DNA of 64,000 nt. It comes from Mycolicibacterium vulneris. GTDB taxonomy: Bacteria > Actinomycetota > Actinomycetes > Mycobacteriales > Mycobacteriaceae. The translations under genes were made by a program, and so were the position numbers. Position 1 is the stretch's first letter; each line of letters opens with the position of its first letter. A model generated the notes under the pieces. The model did not search any database. It saw nothing but the letters and a program-made list of their open reading frames with translations, and was not told the DNA's origin. This document shows, in pieces, positions 42,630 through 49,754 of this stretch. The DNA is taken from NCBI RefSeq assembly GCF_002104765.1, contig NZ_NCXM01000024.1, forward strand, positions 37,731 to 101,730. The letters are read 5' to 3'.

Positions 42630-43937
42630 GTGAGCCTCAAGACGGGCCCCAAGAAAGGCCTGGCGCCGCGGACGAACGGGGCGCCACCGCTTGACATTGC
42701 GCTCGCCGACATCCATCTCGATTCGCTGGACTTCTGGGCGTTGGACGACGACTTCCGCGACGGCGCGTTCGCCACCCTGCGCCGCGAGGCGCCGATCTCG
42801 TTCTGGCCCGCGATCGAGTACGAGGGTTTCGAACCGGGCGACGGGCATTGGGCGCTGACCAAACACGACGACGTGCATTTCGCGAGCCGTCACCCGGACA
42901 TCTTCAGCTCCAGCCCCAACATCACGATCAACGACAACACCCCGGAGATCAGCGAATACTTCGGCTCGATGATCGTGCTCGACGACCCGCGGCACCAGCG
43001 GCTGCGCTCGATCGTCAGCCGCGCGTTCACCCCGAAGGTCGTGGCGCGTATCGAGGCCTCGGTCCGCGAGCGGGCCCGCCGACTGGTCGCGTCGCTGATC
43101 GCCAATCATCCCGACGGGGAGGCCGAGCTGGTCAACGAGCTCGCCGGTCCGCTGCCGTTGCAGGTCATCTGCGACATGATGGGCATCCCCGAAGAGGACC
43201 ATCAGCGCATATTCCATTGGACCAACGTCATTCTCGGGTTCGGCGATCCGGATCTGGCGACGGATTTCGATGAGTTCCTTCAGGTCTCGATGGACATCGG
43301 CGCCTACGCCAGCGCGCTGGCCGAGGACCGGCGGTCCAATCACCACGACGATCTGACCACCAGCCTGGTGGAAGCCGAGGTCGACGGGGAACGGCTGTCG
43401 TCGACGGAGATCGCGTCGTTCTTCATCCTGCTAGTGGTGGCCGGCAACGAGACGACGCGCAATGCCATCAGCCATGATGTGCTTGCGCTGTCGCGCTACC
43501 CCGCCGAGCGGGAGAAGTGGTGGTCCAACTTCGACCGCCTGACCCCTACCGCCGTCGAGGAGATCGTGCGGTGGGCGTCCCCGGTGATCTACATGCGGCG
43601 CACTCTGACCCGGGACTTCAAGCTCAGCGGCACCAAGATGAAGGCCGGCGACAAGGCCACGCTGTGGTACAACTCGGCCAATCGCGACGAGTCGACGTTT
43701 GAGAATCCGTGGGCTTTCGACGTGGCGCGCACCCCCAACCCGCACTTCGGCTTTGGCGGCGGCGGTGCCCATTTCTGCCTGGGCGCCAACCTCGCTCGTC
43801 GCGAGATCAGGGTCGTCTTCGACGAATTGCGCCGCGAGATCCCCGATATCGTGGCGACGGACGAGCCCGCGCGGCTGCTGTCGCAGTTCATCCACGGCAT
43901 CAAAACCCTGCCGGTGGCCTGGACCCCGCCGCGGTAG
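42630..43937 (+). CDS. cyp124: cytochrome P450 CYP124
   Basis: The 435-residue P450 has the I-helix FFILLVVAGNETTRNAIS, the K-helix EEIVR and the haem loop PHFGFGGGGAHFCLGANLAR with Cys383 as the iron ligand. Sequence and location (Rv2266 position) identify CYP124, which omega-hydroxylates methyl-branched lipids and cholesterol side chains in M. tuberculosis. GTG 42630 has AAGGAGG at 42618-42624. It follows the MmpS-like gene by 37 bases and may share its transcript. Confidence 0.92.
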   Translation: MSLKTGPKKGLAPRTNGAPPLDIALADIHLDSLDFWALDDDFRDGAFATLRREAPISFWPAIEYEGFEPGDGHWALTKHDDVHFASRHPDIFSSSPNITINDNTPEISEYFGSMIVLDDPRHQRLRSIVSRAFTPKVVARIEASVRERARRLVASLIANHPDGEAELVNELAGPLPLQVICDMMGIPEEDHQRIFHWTNVILGFGDPDLATDFDEFLQVSMDIGAYASALAEDRRSNHHDDLTTSLVEAEVDGERLSSTEIASFFILLVVAGNETTRNAISHDVLALSRYPAEREKWWSNFDRLTPTAVEEIVRWASPVIYMRRTLTRDFKLSGTKMKAGDKATLWYNSANRDESTFENPWAFDVARTPNPHFGFGGGGAHFCLGANLARREIRVVFDELRREIPDIVATDEPARLLSQFIHGIKTLPVAWTPPR

Positions 43938-43989
43938 CGCCGGTAGCCGAAATCGGCTCTACCGGAGGGTATACCGCTGTCTCGAAACC

Positions 43990-44007
43990 GATAGCACATG
44001 CGCTATC
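43990..44007. promoter_or_regulatory. 18-base palindromic operator, copy 1
   Basis: GATAGCACATGCGCTATC has perfect 6-base arms (GATAGC/GCTATC) around ACATGC and is palindromic at 16 of 18 positions. It lies 24 bases before the GTG chosen for the SnoaL-like gene. A near-identical site occurs at 56622-56639. Two occurrences in front of unrelated genes point to a shared regulator. Confidence 0.65.
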
Positions 44008-44030
44008 AATTCCGGGATTACGCTGACCCC

Positions 44031-44594
44031 GTGACCATTCCCGCGTTCCCCGCCGCCGAGGTGCTGGCCGCCCGCCAGAAACTCGTGCTCGACCACTTCC
44101 ACGACGAGGTCCGCCAGGCCTGGGACGACGTCCTGTCGACGTTCCCGCACCCGCGCTACGAACTGATCCCCCAAATGCTCGTGCACGACGGCGATGTCGC
44201 AGTGCGCGACTACTACGCCTACACGCGGACCGCATTTCCCGACCAGGATCACGAAATCATCGCGCTGCGTCACAGCGCCGATGCGGTGATCGTCGAATTC
44301 TGGTTGATGGGCACCCACCGCGGTTACCTGGGCAAGGTCCCGCCCACCGGCAGCCGGTTCCGCGTCCGCATGACCGCCTACTTCGTCTTCGACAACACGG
44401 AAACCCTTGTCTGCGAACGCATTTACTTCGACACACTGACCATGATCAAGCAGCTCCTGGGCGGGCTGGACATGAAGAAGCCGGCGAACTGGTGGCTGGC
44501 CGCGCGGTGCCTTCGCGGGTTCTTGTCGATGTCGTCGGAAAAACCGGACCCGGCGCTGACCAATACCATCCCCCCGGCCTTCCCGAGCGCCTAG
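44031..44594 (+). CDS. SnoaL-like / nuclear transport factor 2-fold protein
   Basis: The 187-residue protein from GTG 44031 (VTIPAFPAAEVLAARQK) has the NTF2-like pattern: EVRQAWDDVLSTFPHPRYEL, DVAVRDYYAYTRTAFPDQDH and VCERIYFDTLTMIKQLLGGL, as in SnoaL polyketide cyclases and related isomerases. ATG 43998 is in frame but sits inside the palindromic operator, so the GTG is preferred. There is no signal peptide. It probably acts on a small hydrophobic molecule, with no further evidence. It follows cyp124 by 93 bases. Confidence 0.75.
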   Translation: MTIPAFPAAEVLAARQKLVLDHFHDEVRQAWDDVLSTFPHPRYELIPQMLVHDGDVAVRDYYAYTRTAFPDQDHEIIALRHSADAVIVEFWLMGTHRGYLGKVPPTGSRFRVRMTAYFVFDNTETLVCERIYFDTLTMIKQLLGGLDMKKPANWWLAARCLRGFLSMSSEKPDPALTNTIPPAFPSA

Positions 44595-44604
44595 ACTGCA
44601 CCGC

Positions 44605-45051
44605 ATGCGCGGACTTCATGCGCTATGCGGACTCATCGCGGGCACCCTGACAGCGGCCTGCGCCACCGTCAGCGCGTCTCCGGCGCCGCCGGGTTCGCAC
44701 ACCGAAAAGTGGATCGACCTACAGGCCGGTCAGTGCGTGGCCGACCTGCCGCCGGCAGACGGCAGTCGCGTCAACGTCACCGTAGTCGATTGTGCGACAG
44801 CGCATTTGGCCGAGGTCTACCTGCGCGCTCCGATGGCCGTCGACGCCGCCATCGCCACCGTCGCCAATCGCGCTTGCCAAAGCGGATTGGTCCCATACAC
44901 CGGCCAATCCGTTGACGGCGCCCGGTTCTCGATCACCTATCTCATCGACTCCAACCAAGACCGCACCGGCGCCAACCCCACCCCGAGCACCGTCATCTGC
45001 CTATTGCAGGCCGGCAACGGGCAGCCGTTGACCGCCTCCGCGCACCGCTGA
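44605..45051 (+). CDS. lppN: lipoprotein, LppN-like
   Basis: The 148-residue product has a short signal (LHALCGLIAGTLTAAC) with lipobox LTAAC, so it should be a lipid-anchored wall protein. The mature domain includes TEKWIDLQAGQCVADLPPAD, VVDCATAHLAEVYLRAP and PSTVICLLQAGNGQPLTASA, closely resembling my memory of LppN (Rv2270), with four cysteines that could pair. Its function is unknown. It ends 87 bases before sigK, where the SigK promoter begins at once. Confidence 0.72.
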   Translation: MRGLHALCGLIAGTLTAACATVSASPAPPGSHTEKWIDLQAGQCVADLPPADGSRVNVTVVDCATAHLAEVYLRAPMAVDAAIATVANRACQSGLVPYTGQSVDGARFSITYLIDSNQDRTGANPTPSTVICLLQAGNGQPLTASAHR

Positions 45052-45063
45052 GGCACGACGAAA

Positions 45064-45091
45064 CCATCCAATCGGTCCCTGGCTACGAATA
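45064..45091 (+). promoter_or_regulatory. SigK-type promoter of sigK-rskA
   Basis: CCATCC (45064-45069) and CGAATA (45086-45091) are separated by 16 bases, 46 bases before the sigK start. They match the SigK consensus as I recall it from M. tuberculosis (CCATCC with CGAAT). This makes sigK autoregulated. The predicted leader is about 40 bases. Confidence 0.85.
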
Positions 45092-45137
45092 ATTGGAGTG
45101 GACCACAGGGCGACGTTCGGCGATAGGCTATCGATCG

Positions 45138-45701
45138 ATGACGCGACCGCCACCGCCGAGCAACGAGCTGGATGCGCTGCTGCGCAAGGTGGCGTGCGGC
45201 GACCGCGCCGCCTTCGCCGACGTCTACGACCTCACTAAAAGTCGGGTATACGGACTGATCATACGGGTTTTGCGCGATGCGGGGTATAGCGAAGAGACCA
45301 CCCAGGAGGTTTACCTCGAGGTATGGCGACGGGCACCGGAGTACGACTCCGGCAAAGGGTCCGCCCTGGCCTGGATACTGACCATGGCGCACCGGCGGGC
45401 CGTCGATCGGGTGCGCACCGAAACGGCGTCCACCGCGCGGGAGTCCCGCTACTTCGCGGCCAACGCCGACCCGTCCACCGACGTCGTCGCCGAATCGGCG
45501 ATCGCCGGTGACGAGCGCCGCCGGGTGAACGATTGCCTGGGCGCGTTGACCGATGTGCAGCGGCAGTGTATCCAGTTGGCGTACTACGAGGGACTCACGT
45601 ATAGCGAAGTGTCGCAGCGGTTGTCCGCGAACCTGTCGACGATAAAATCACGCATGCGCGACGCGTTGCGCGGCCTGCGTAACTGCCTGGAAGTGCCATG
45701 A
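45138..45701 (+). CDS. sigK: ECF RNA polymerase sigma factor SigK
   Basis: The 187-residue protein, the same length as Rv0445c, has sigma region 2 (AAFADVYDLTKSRVYGLIIR, then EETTQEVYLEVWRRAPEYDS, GSALAWILTMAHRRAVDRVR) and region 4 (GALTDVQRQCIQLAYYEGLT then YSEVSQRLSANLSTIKSRMR). SigK directs transcription of mpt70/mpt83 genes and is held at the membrane by RskA. Two cysteines seen in SigK redox sensing cannot be judged from this alone. Its stop overlaps rskA by 4 bases. Confidence 0.97.
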   Translation: MTRPPPPSNELDALLRKVACGDRAAFADVYDLTKSRVYGLIIRVLRDAGYSEETTQEVYLEVWRRAPEYDSGKGSALAWILTMAHRRAVDRVRTETASTARESRYFAANADPSTDVVAESAIAGDERRRVNDCLGALTDVQRQCIQLAYYEGLTYSEVSQRLSANLSTIKSRMRDALRGLRNCLEVP

Positions 45702-46387
45702 CTGAACCCAACGACTTCGAACTGCTGGAGCTGGCAACGCCATACGCGCTGGATGCCGTGTCGAACGAGGAGCGTGCCGAGATCGAGCGGCGGGTTGCGG
45801 CCGCACCACGGCCGGTTGCGGCGGCCTTCGAAGACGAGGTTCGTGCCGTCCGCGAGACACTGGCAATGGTGTCGTCGGCCACCGCAGCCGAGCCCCCGGC
45901 CCGGCTGCGGGCCGCCGCGCTGGCGGCCACCAACCGCGGCAAGCGCCAATTCGGTTGGCGGGCGGCGGCTTTAGCGGCGACCGCGGCGGCGATCATGGTC
46001 GCTGCCGCAGCGTTCGGCGTCGGCGTGCTCGTGCGGCCGCACCCCGCATCGACCGTCGCCGAACAAGTCCTAGCGGCCCCCGACGTGCGTACCGTGTCCC
46101 GCCCCCTTGCCGGCGGGACCGCCACCGTGGTCTTCTCGCACGACCGCAATGCGGGTGTGCTGGTAATGAACAACGTCCCGCCGCCATCTCCGGGCACCGT
46201 GTACCAGATGTGGTTGCTGGGCGCCAAGGGTGCGACTTCGGCGGGGACGATGGCGGCGGTCACCCCCTCGACGACCGCGACTCTCGTCAACCTCGGATCA
46301 TCGACGGCCCTGGCGTTCACGGTCGAACCAGGTACCGGCTCGCCGCAGCCGACCGGAACGATACTGGCCCAATTGCCCTTGACCTGA
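45698..46387 (+). CDS. rskA: anti-sigma-K factor RskA
   Basis: The 229-residue protein has an N-terminal zinc-less anti-sigma domain (DFELLELATPYALDAVSNEE), a transmembrane helix at about 88-112 (AALAATAAAIMVAAAAFGVG) and an extracytoplasmic RskA domain (VVFSHDRNAGVLVMNNVPPP; TVYQMWLLGAKGATSAGTMA). It is full length compared with about 232 in M. tuberculosis, with no stop or frameshift, so SigK should be repressed until regulated proteolysis (Rip1 pathway) releases it. Coupled to sigK by ATGA. Confidence 0.96.
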   Translation: MTEPNDFELLELATPYALDAVSNEERAEIERRVAAAPRPVAAAFEDEVRAVRETLAMVSSATAAEPPARLRAAALAATNRGKRQFGWRAAALAATAAAIMVAAAAFGVGVLVRPHPASTVAEQVLAAPDVRTVSRPLAGGTATVVFSHDRNAGVLVMNNVPPPSPGTVYQMWLLGAKGATSAGTMAAVTPSTTATLVNLGSSTALAFTVEPGTGSPQPTGTILAQLPLT

Positions 46388-46390
46388 AAC

Positions 46391-46418
46391 CCGTCCCTGG
46401 CGACGGTGGCTCCGAATA
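46391..46418 (+). promoter_or_regulatory. SigK-type promoter of mpt83
   Basis: CCGTCC (46391-46396) and CGAATA (46413-46418) with a 16-base spacer start 4 bases after the rskA stop. The expected transcript begins near 46425, giving a leader of about 54 bases before ATG 46479. Confidence 0.83.
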
Positions 46419-46478
46419 ACTCGCGTCCGATCAGAACGCGCCCAAACCGGGCCGTCCATGATGAAGGAGTACAACGCG

Positions 46479-47144
46479 ATGATCAACGCTCGGGCCAAAA
46501 CGATCGCTGCGGCAGGCCTCGCAGCGATTGCGCTAGTCGGCATCTCGGCCTGTTCGAACAACAAGTCGGCCTCCGCTCCGACGACCGGTAGCAGCACGGA
46601 GACCAGCATGGCGGCGACGGCGACGACATCGGTCACGGCCAATCCCGCGGCGGACCTGATCGGGACCGGCTGCGGCGACTATGCCAAGCAGAACCCCACC
46701 GGACCCGGGTCGGTAGCGGGGATGGCCCAAGACCCGGTCGCAACGGCGGCGTCGAACAACCCGATGCTGACCACCCTGACCTCGGCGCTGTCGGGCAAGC
46801 TGAACCCGAATGTCAACCTGGTCGATACGCTGAACAACGGCCAGTACACGGTATTCGCACCGACCAACGCCGCCTTCGACAAGCTGCCCTCGGCCACCAT
46901 CGACAAGCTCAAGACGGACTCGCAGCTGCTGAAGAACATCCTGACCTATCACGTGGTGCAAGGTCAGGAGAGTCCGATGAAGGTCGACGGTGACCACGCC
47001 ACCCTGCAGGGCGCCAAGTTGTCCGTGAGCGGTCAGGGCAACGACCTCAAGGTCAACGGCGCCGGCTTGGTGTGCGGCGGGGTGCACACCGCCAACGCGA
47101 CGGTGTACATGATCGACACCGTACTGATGCCGCCGGGCCAGTAA
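46479..47144 (+). CDS. mpt83: fasciclin-domain lipoprotein MPT83
   Basis: The 221-residue lipoprotein starts MINARAKTIAAAGLAAIALV, with lipobox ISAC; AAGGAG (46463-46468) supports ATG 46479 over the upstream ATGs. A Ser/Thr linker follows, then a fasciclin (FAS1) domain: NNPMLTTLTSALSGKLNPNV, LNNGQYTVFAPTNAAFDKLP, LKNILTYHVVQGQESPMKVD, and TANATVYMIDTVLMPPGQ. In M. tuberculosis MPT83 (Rv2873) is a major surface antigen controlled by SigK. A strong terminator follows, so it is its own transcript. Confidence 0.93.
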   Translation: MINARAKTIAAAGLAAIALVGISACSNNKSASAPTTGSSTETSMAATATTSVTANPAADLIGTGCGDYAKQNPTGPGSVAGMAQDPVATAASNNPMLTTLTSALSGKLNPNVNLVDTLNNGQYTVFAPTNAAFDKLPSATIDKLKTDSQLLKNILTYHVVQGQESPMKVDGDHATLQGAKLSVSGQGNDLKVNGAGLVCGGVHTANATVYMIDTVLMPPGQ

Positions 47145-47163
47145 GGCCGCACCGCCCTCGGAG

Positions 47164-47196
47164 AACAGCCCGACCTCGGTCGGGCTGTTTTTCTTT
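47164..47196 (+). terminator. Rho-independent terminator after mpt83
   Basis: AACAGCCCGACC (47164-47175) and GGTCGGGCTGTT (47178-47189) form a perfect 12-base stem, followed by TTTTTCTTT. It is 19 bases after the mpt83 stop and separates it from dipZ, whose own promoter starts just beyond. Confidence 0.92.
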
Positions 47197-47206
47197 GCGG
47201 CACCAC

Positions 47207-47234
47207 CAATCCGCGACGGGCTCGGTGGCGAATA
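47207..47234 (+). promoter_or_regulatory. SigK-type promoter of dipZ
   Basis: CAATCC (47207-47212) and CGAATA (47229-47234) with a 16-base spacer lie after the terminator. The -10 element ends only 6 bases before GTG 47241, so the transcript would begin at or next to the start codon (leaderless). Confidence 0.78.
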
Positions 47235-47240
47235 GTTTCC

Positions 47241-48992
47241 GTGTTGACCATCGCGCTTATCGGCTTCGTCGGAGGCCTGCTCACGGGAGTATCGCCGTGC
47301 ATCCTGCCCGTGCTGCCCGTTGTTTTCTTCGCGGGCGCTCAGACCGCCGGCGATCATGTTGCGGCACCGCCGGTCTCCCGAGGCGGCGCAGGCGTCGCGG
47401 TCGAGCAGAAGGCCGCGAACGGAGTTCGGCCTTATCTCATCATCGGCGGACTGGTGCTCAGCTTCAGCGCGGTGACGCTCACCGGCTCGGCGCTACTGTC
47501 GCTGCTGCATCTGCCGCAGGACGCCATTCGCTGGGTCGCGTTGGTCGCACTGGTGGCGATCGGCCTCGGCCTGATATTCCCAAGTGTCCAAAATCAGCTG
47601 GAGCGTCCATTTGCCCGCATCCCACAACGGGACTTCGGGGGCCGGGGAGGCGCCTTTGGTCTCGGCTTGTCGCTGGGCGTGCTCTATGTCCCTTGCGCCG
47701 GACCAGTTCTCGCCGCGATCGTGTTGGCGGGCGCCACGGCTCCCCTTGGCCTGCGTACGGTGGTGCTGACGGGCGCATTCGCGCTGGGCACCGCCGTGCC
47801 ATTGTTGGTCTTCGCGTTGGCCGGCCACCGGGTGGCACAGCGGGTTGGGGCGTTTCGGCGCAGGCAGCGGCAGATCCGTATCGCGGCGGGGGTCGTGATG
47901 ATTCTGCTCGCGGTGGCGTTGGTGTTCAATCTGTCCGCGGCGCTGCAGCGAAGCATCCCGGACTACACCGGCCGGCTGCAGGACAGGCTGGCCACCGATC
48001 ATGGGATCCGGGAGAAGCTGAACCTCGGGGGCATCGTCAACGAGCAGAACGCACAATTGTCCAATTGCAGCAACGGAGCGGCAAAGCTCGAAAGCTGCGG
48101 TCCAGCACCGGATCTCAAGGGCATCGACGGCTGGCTGAACACACCCGGTGACCAGCCGATCGGGCTCTCGTCCCTGCGCGGCAAGGTCGTGCTGATCGAC
48201 TTCTGGGCGTATTCCTGCATCAACTGCCAACGCGCCGTCCAGCACGTCGCCAACTGGTACAACACCTACAAGGACCTCGGATTCGAGGTCATCGGGGTAC
48301 ACACCCCGGAGTACGCGTTCGAAAAGGTTCCGGACAACGTCGCGAAAGGCGCCGCCGACCTGGGCATCAAATACCCGATCGCCCTGGACAACGGCTATGC
48401 CACGTGGACGAACTACCGGAACCGCTACTGGCCCGCGGAGTATTTGATCGACGCCACCGGTCGGGTGCGCCACATCAAATTCGGCGAGGGCGACTACGAC
48501 GTCACCGAGCAGTCGATCAGGCAGTTGCTCGTGAGTGCGCAGTCCGGGCTCAAGCTGCCGCCACCCAGAGACGCGAGCCGTTCGACCCCGTCACACGAAC
48601 AGACCACCCCCGAGACCTATTTCGGCGTGGGCAAGGTCGTCAATTACGGGGGTGGTGGGTTATATGACGAGGGCACAACCACATTCGACTACCCGCCGAC
48701 TCTCGCCGCCGACAGCTTCGCACTGAGCGGCCCCTGGTCGTTGGATTACCAAGGCGCGATCGCCGCCGGTAACCAGTCCGGCATCAGGCTGAATTACCGC
48801 GCGAGAAGCGTCTACATCGTCGTCGGCGGAACGGGAACACTCACGGTCACGCGTGACGGACGATCCGCCGTGGTCGCGATCAGCGGGCCGCCGACGTCGC
48901 ACCAGATCGTCTCGGACGATCACCTGCAGTCGGGAACGCTCGAGGTCCGCCCGGCCCAAGGGCTGCAGGTGTATTCGTTCACGTACAGCTGA
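47241..48992 (+). CDS. dipZ: DipZ: CcdA-type membrane domain fused to thioredoxin-like domain
   Basis: The 583-residue protein has three parts. Residues 1-235 are a CcdA/DsbD-like membrane domain with redox cysteines Cys20 (GVSPCILPVLPV) and Cys152 (LYVPCAGPVLAA). Residues 305-440 are a TlpA/thioredoxin domain with CINC (Cys326/Cys329). A C-terminal DipZ-specific domain follows (VGKVVNYGGGG and IVVGGTGTLTVTRDG). It passes electrons across the membrane to periplasmic disulfides. GTG 47241 gives a shorter N-terminus than the annotated Rv2874 (695), whose extra part is probably a start-site error. Confidence 0.93.
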   Translation: MLTIALIGFVGGLLTGVSPCILPVLPVVFFAGAQTAGDHVAAPPVSRGGAGVAVEQKAANGVRPYLIIGGLVLSFSAVTLTGSALLSLLHLPQDAIRWVALVALVAIGLGLIFPSVQNQLERPFARIPQRDFGGRGGAFGLGLSLGVLYVPCAGPVLAAIVLAGATAPLGLRTVVLTGAFALGTAVPLLVFALAGHRVAQRVGAFRRRQRQIRIAAGVVMILLAVALVFNLSAALQRSIPDYTGRLQDRLATDHGIREKLNLGGIVNEQNAQLSNCSNGAAKLESCGPAPDLKGIDGWLNTPGDQPIGLSSLRGKVVLIDFWAYSCINCQRAVQHVANWYNTYKDLGFEVIGVHTPEYAFEKVPDNVAKGAADLGIKYPIALDNGYATWTNYRNRYWPAEYLIDATGRVRHIKFGEGDYDVTEQSIRQLLVSAQSGLKLPPPRDASRSTPSHEQTTPETYFGVGKVVNYGGGGLYDEGTTTFDYPPTLAADSFALSGPWSLDYQGAIAAGNQSGIRLNYRARSVYIVVGGTGTLTVTRDGRSAVVAISGPPTSHQIVSDDHLQSGTLEVRPAQGLQVYSFTYS

Positions 48993-49019
48993 TTGCAATG
49001 CCTTTGATGCCTTCGTCGG

Positions 49020-49047
49020 CAATCCAAAAGCGTTCGGGCTCCGAATC
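49020..49047 (+). promoter_or_regulatory. SigK-type promoter of mpt70
   Basis: CAATCC (49020-49025) and CGAATC (49042-49047) with a 16-base spacer lie 27 bases after dipZ. The last base of the -10 differs from the other three (C for A). The leader would be about 50 bases before ATG 49105. Confidence 0.8.
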
Positions 49048-49104
49048 ACCGATGTAACCCGGGGGCGAGATCCGCTGCCGGCAAGATTGAGGAGGCCAAA
49101 CACG

Positions 49105-49689
49105 ATGAAAACGCACAAGGCGTCGGTTGCGGCTAAGGGTGTTGCGGCAGCCGCCATGGTCGGTCTTGGACTGGTGACCGCTCCGACCGCGGCAGCAGCC
49201 GACTTGGTGGGGCCAGGTTGCGGGGATTACGCGGCCGCAAATCCCAGCGGTCCCGCGTCGGTCGACGGAATGTCGCAGGTCCCAGTGGCGCAGGCGGCAT
49301 CCAACAATCCGATGCTCACCACCCTGACCTCGGCGCTGTCGGGCAAGCTGAACCCGGACGTCAACCTCGTCGACACGTTGAACAACGGCCAGTACACGGT
49401 GTTCGCGCCGACCGATGCGGCGTTCAACAAGCTGCCGGCGCAGACGATCGACCAGCTCAAGACCGATTCGAACATGCTGAAAAGCATCCTGACCTATCAC
49501 GTGGTGCAGGGTCAGCTGAGCCCCACACGAGTCGTCGGCTCCCACAAAACCCTGCAAGGCGCGAACGTGACCGTGACGGGCCAGGGCAACGGACTCAGGG
49601 TCAACAACGCCGGGGTGGTGTGCGGCGGCGTTCCTACCGCCAACGCGACGGTGTACATGATCGACACGGTGCTGATGCCACCGGCGTAG
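49105..49689 (+). CDS. mpt70: secreted fasciclin-domain protein MPT70
   Basis: The 194-residue protein has a cleavable signal (ASVAAKGVAAAAMVGLGLVT, cleavage after the AAA near residue 32), no lipobox, and one FAS1 domain (NNPMLTTLTSALSGKLNPDV, LNNGQYTVFAPTDAAFNKLP, LKSILTYHVVQGQLSPTRVV, TANATVYMIDTVLMPPA). ATG 49105 has GAGGAGG at 49089-49095. It is the soluble paralogue of MPT83 (Rv2875), exported in quantity when SigK is active. Confidence 0.94.
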   Translation: MKTHKASVAAKGVAAAAMVGLGLVTAPTAAAADLVGPGCGDYAAANPSGPASVDGMSQVPVAQAASNNPMLTTLTSALSGKLNPDVNLVDTLNNGQYTVFAPTDAAFNKLPAQTIDQLKTDSNMLKSILTYHVVQGQLSPTRVVGSHKTLQGANVTVTGQGNGLRVNNAGVVCGGVPTANATVYMIDTVLMPPA

Positions 49690-49714
49690 TGGGTGTCGAT
49701 AGTGCCGCGGCGGT

Positions 49715-49754
49715 GACTACTCGTTCGTCTTAACGGTCAGGCGAACGAGTAGTC
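49715..49754. terminator. large inverted repeat between convergent mpt70 and monooxygenase
   Basis: GACTACTCGTTCG (49715-49727) and CGAACGAGTAGTC (49742-49754) form a perfect 13-base stem with a 14-base loop. It overlaps the last 18 bases of the minus-strand monooxygenase and lies 26 bases after mpt70. There is no T-run, so bidirectional termination or RNA protection is inferred. Confidence 0.6.
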
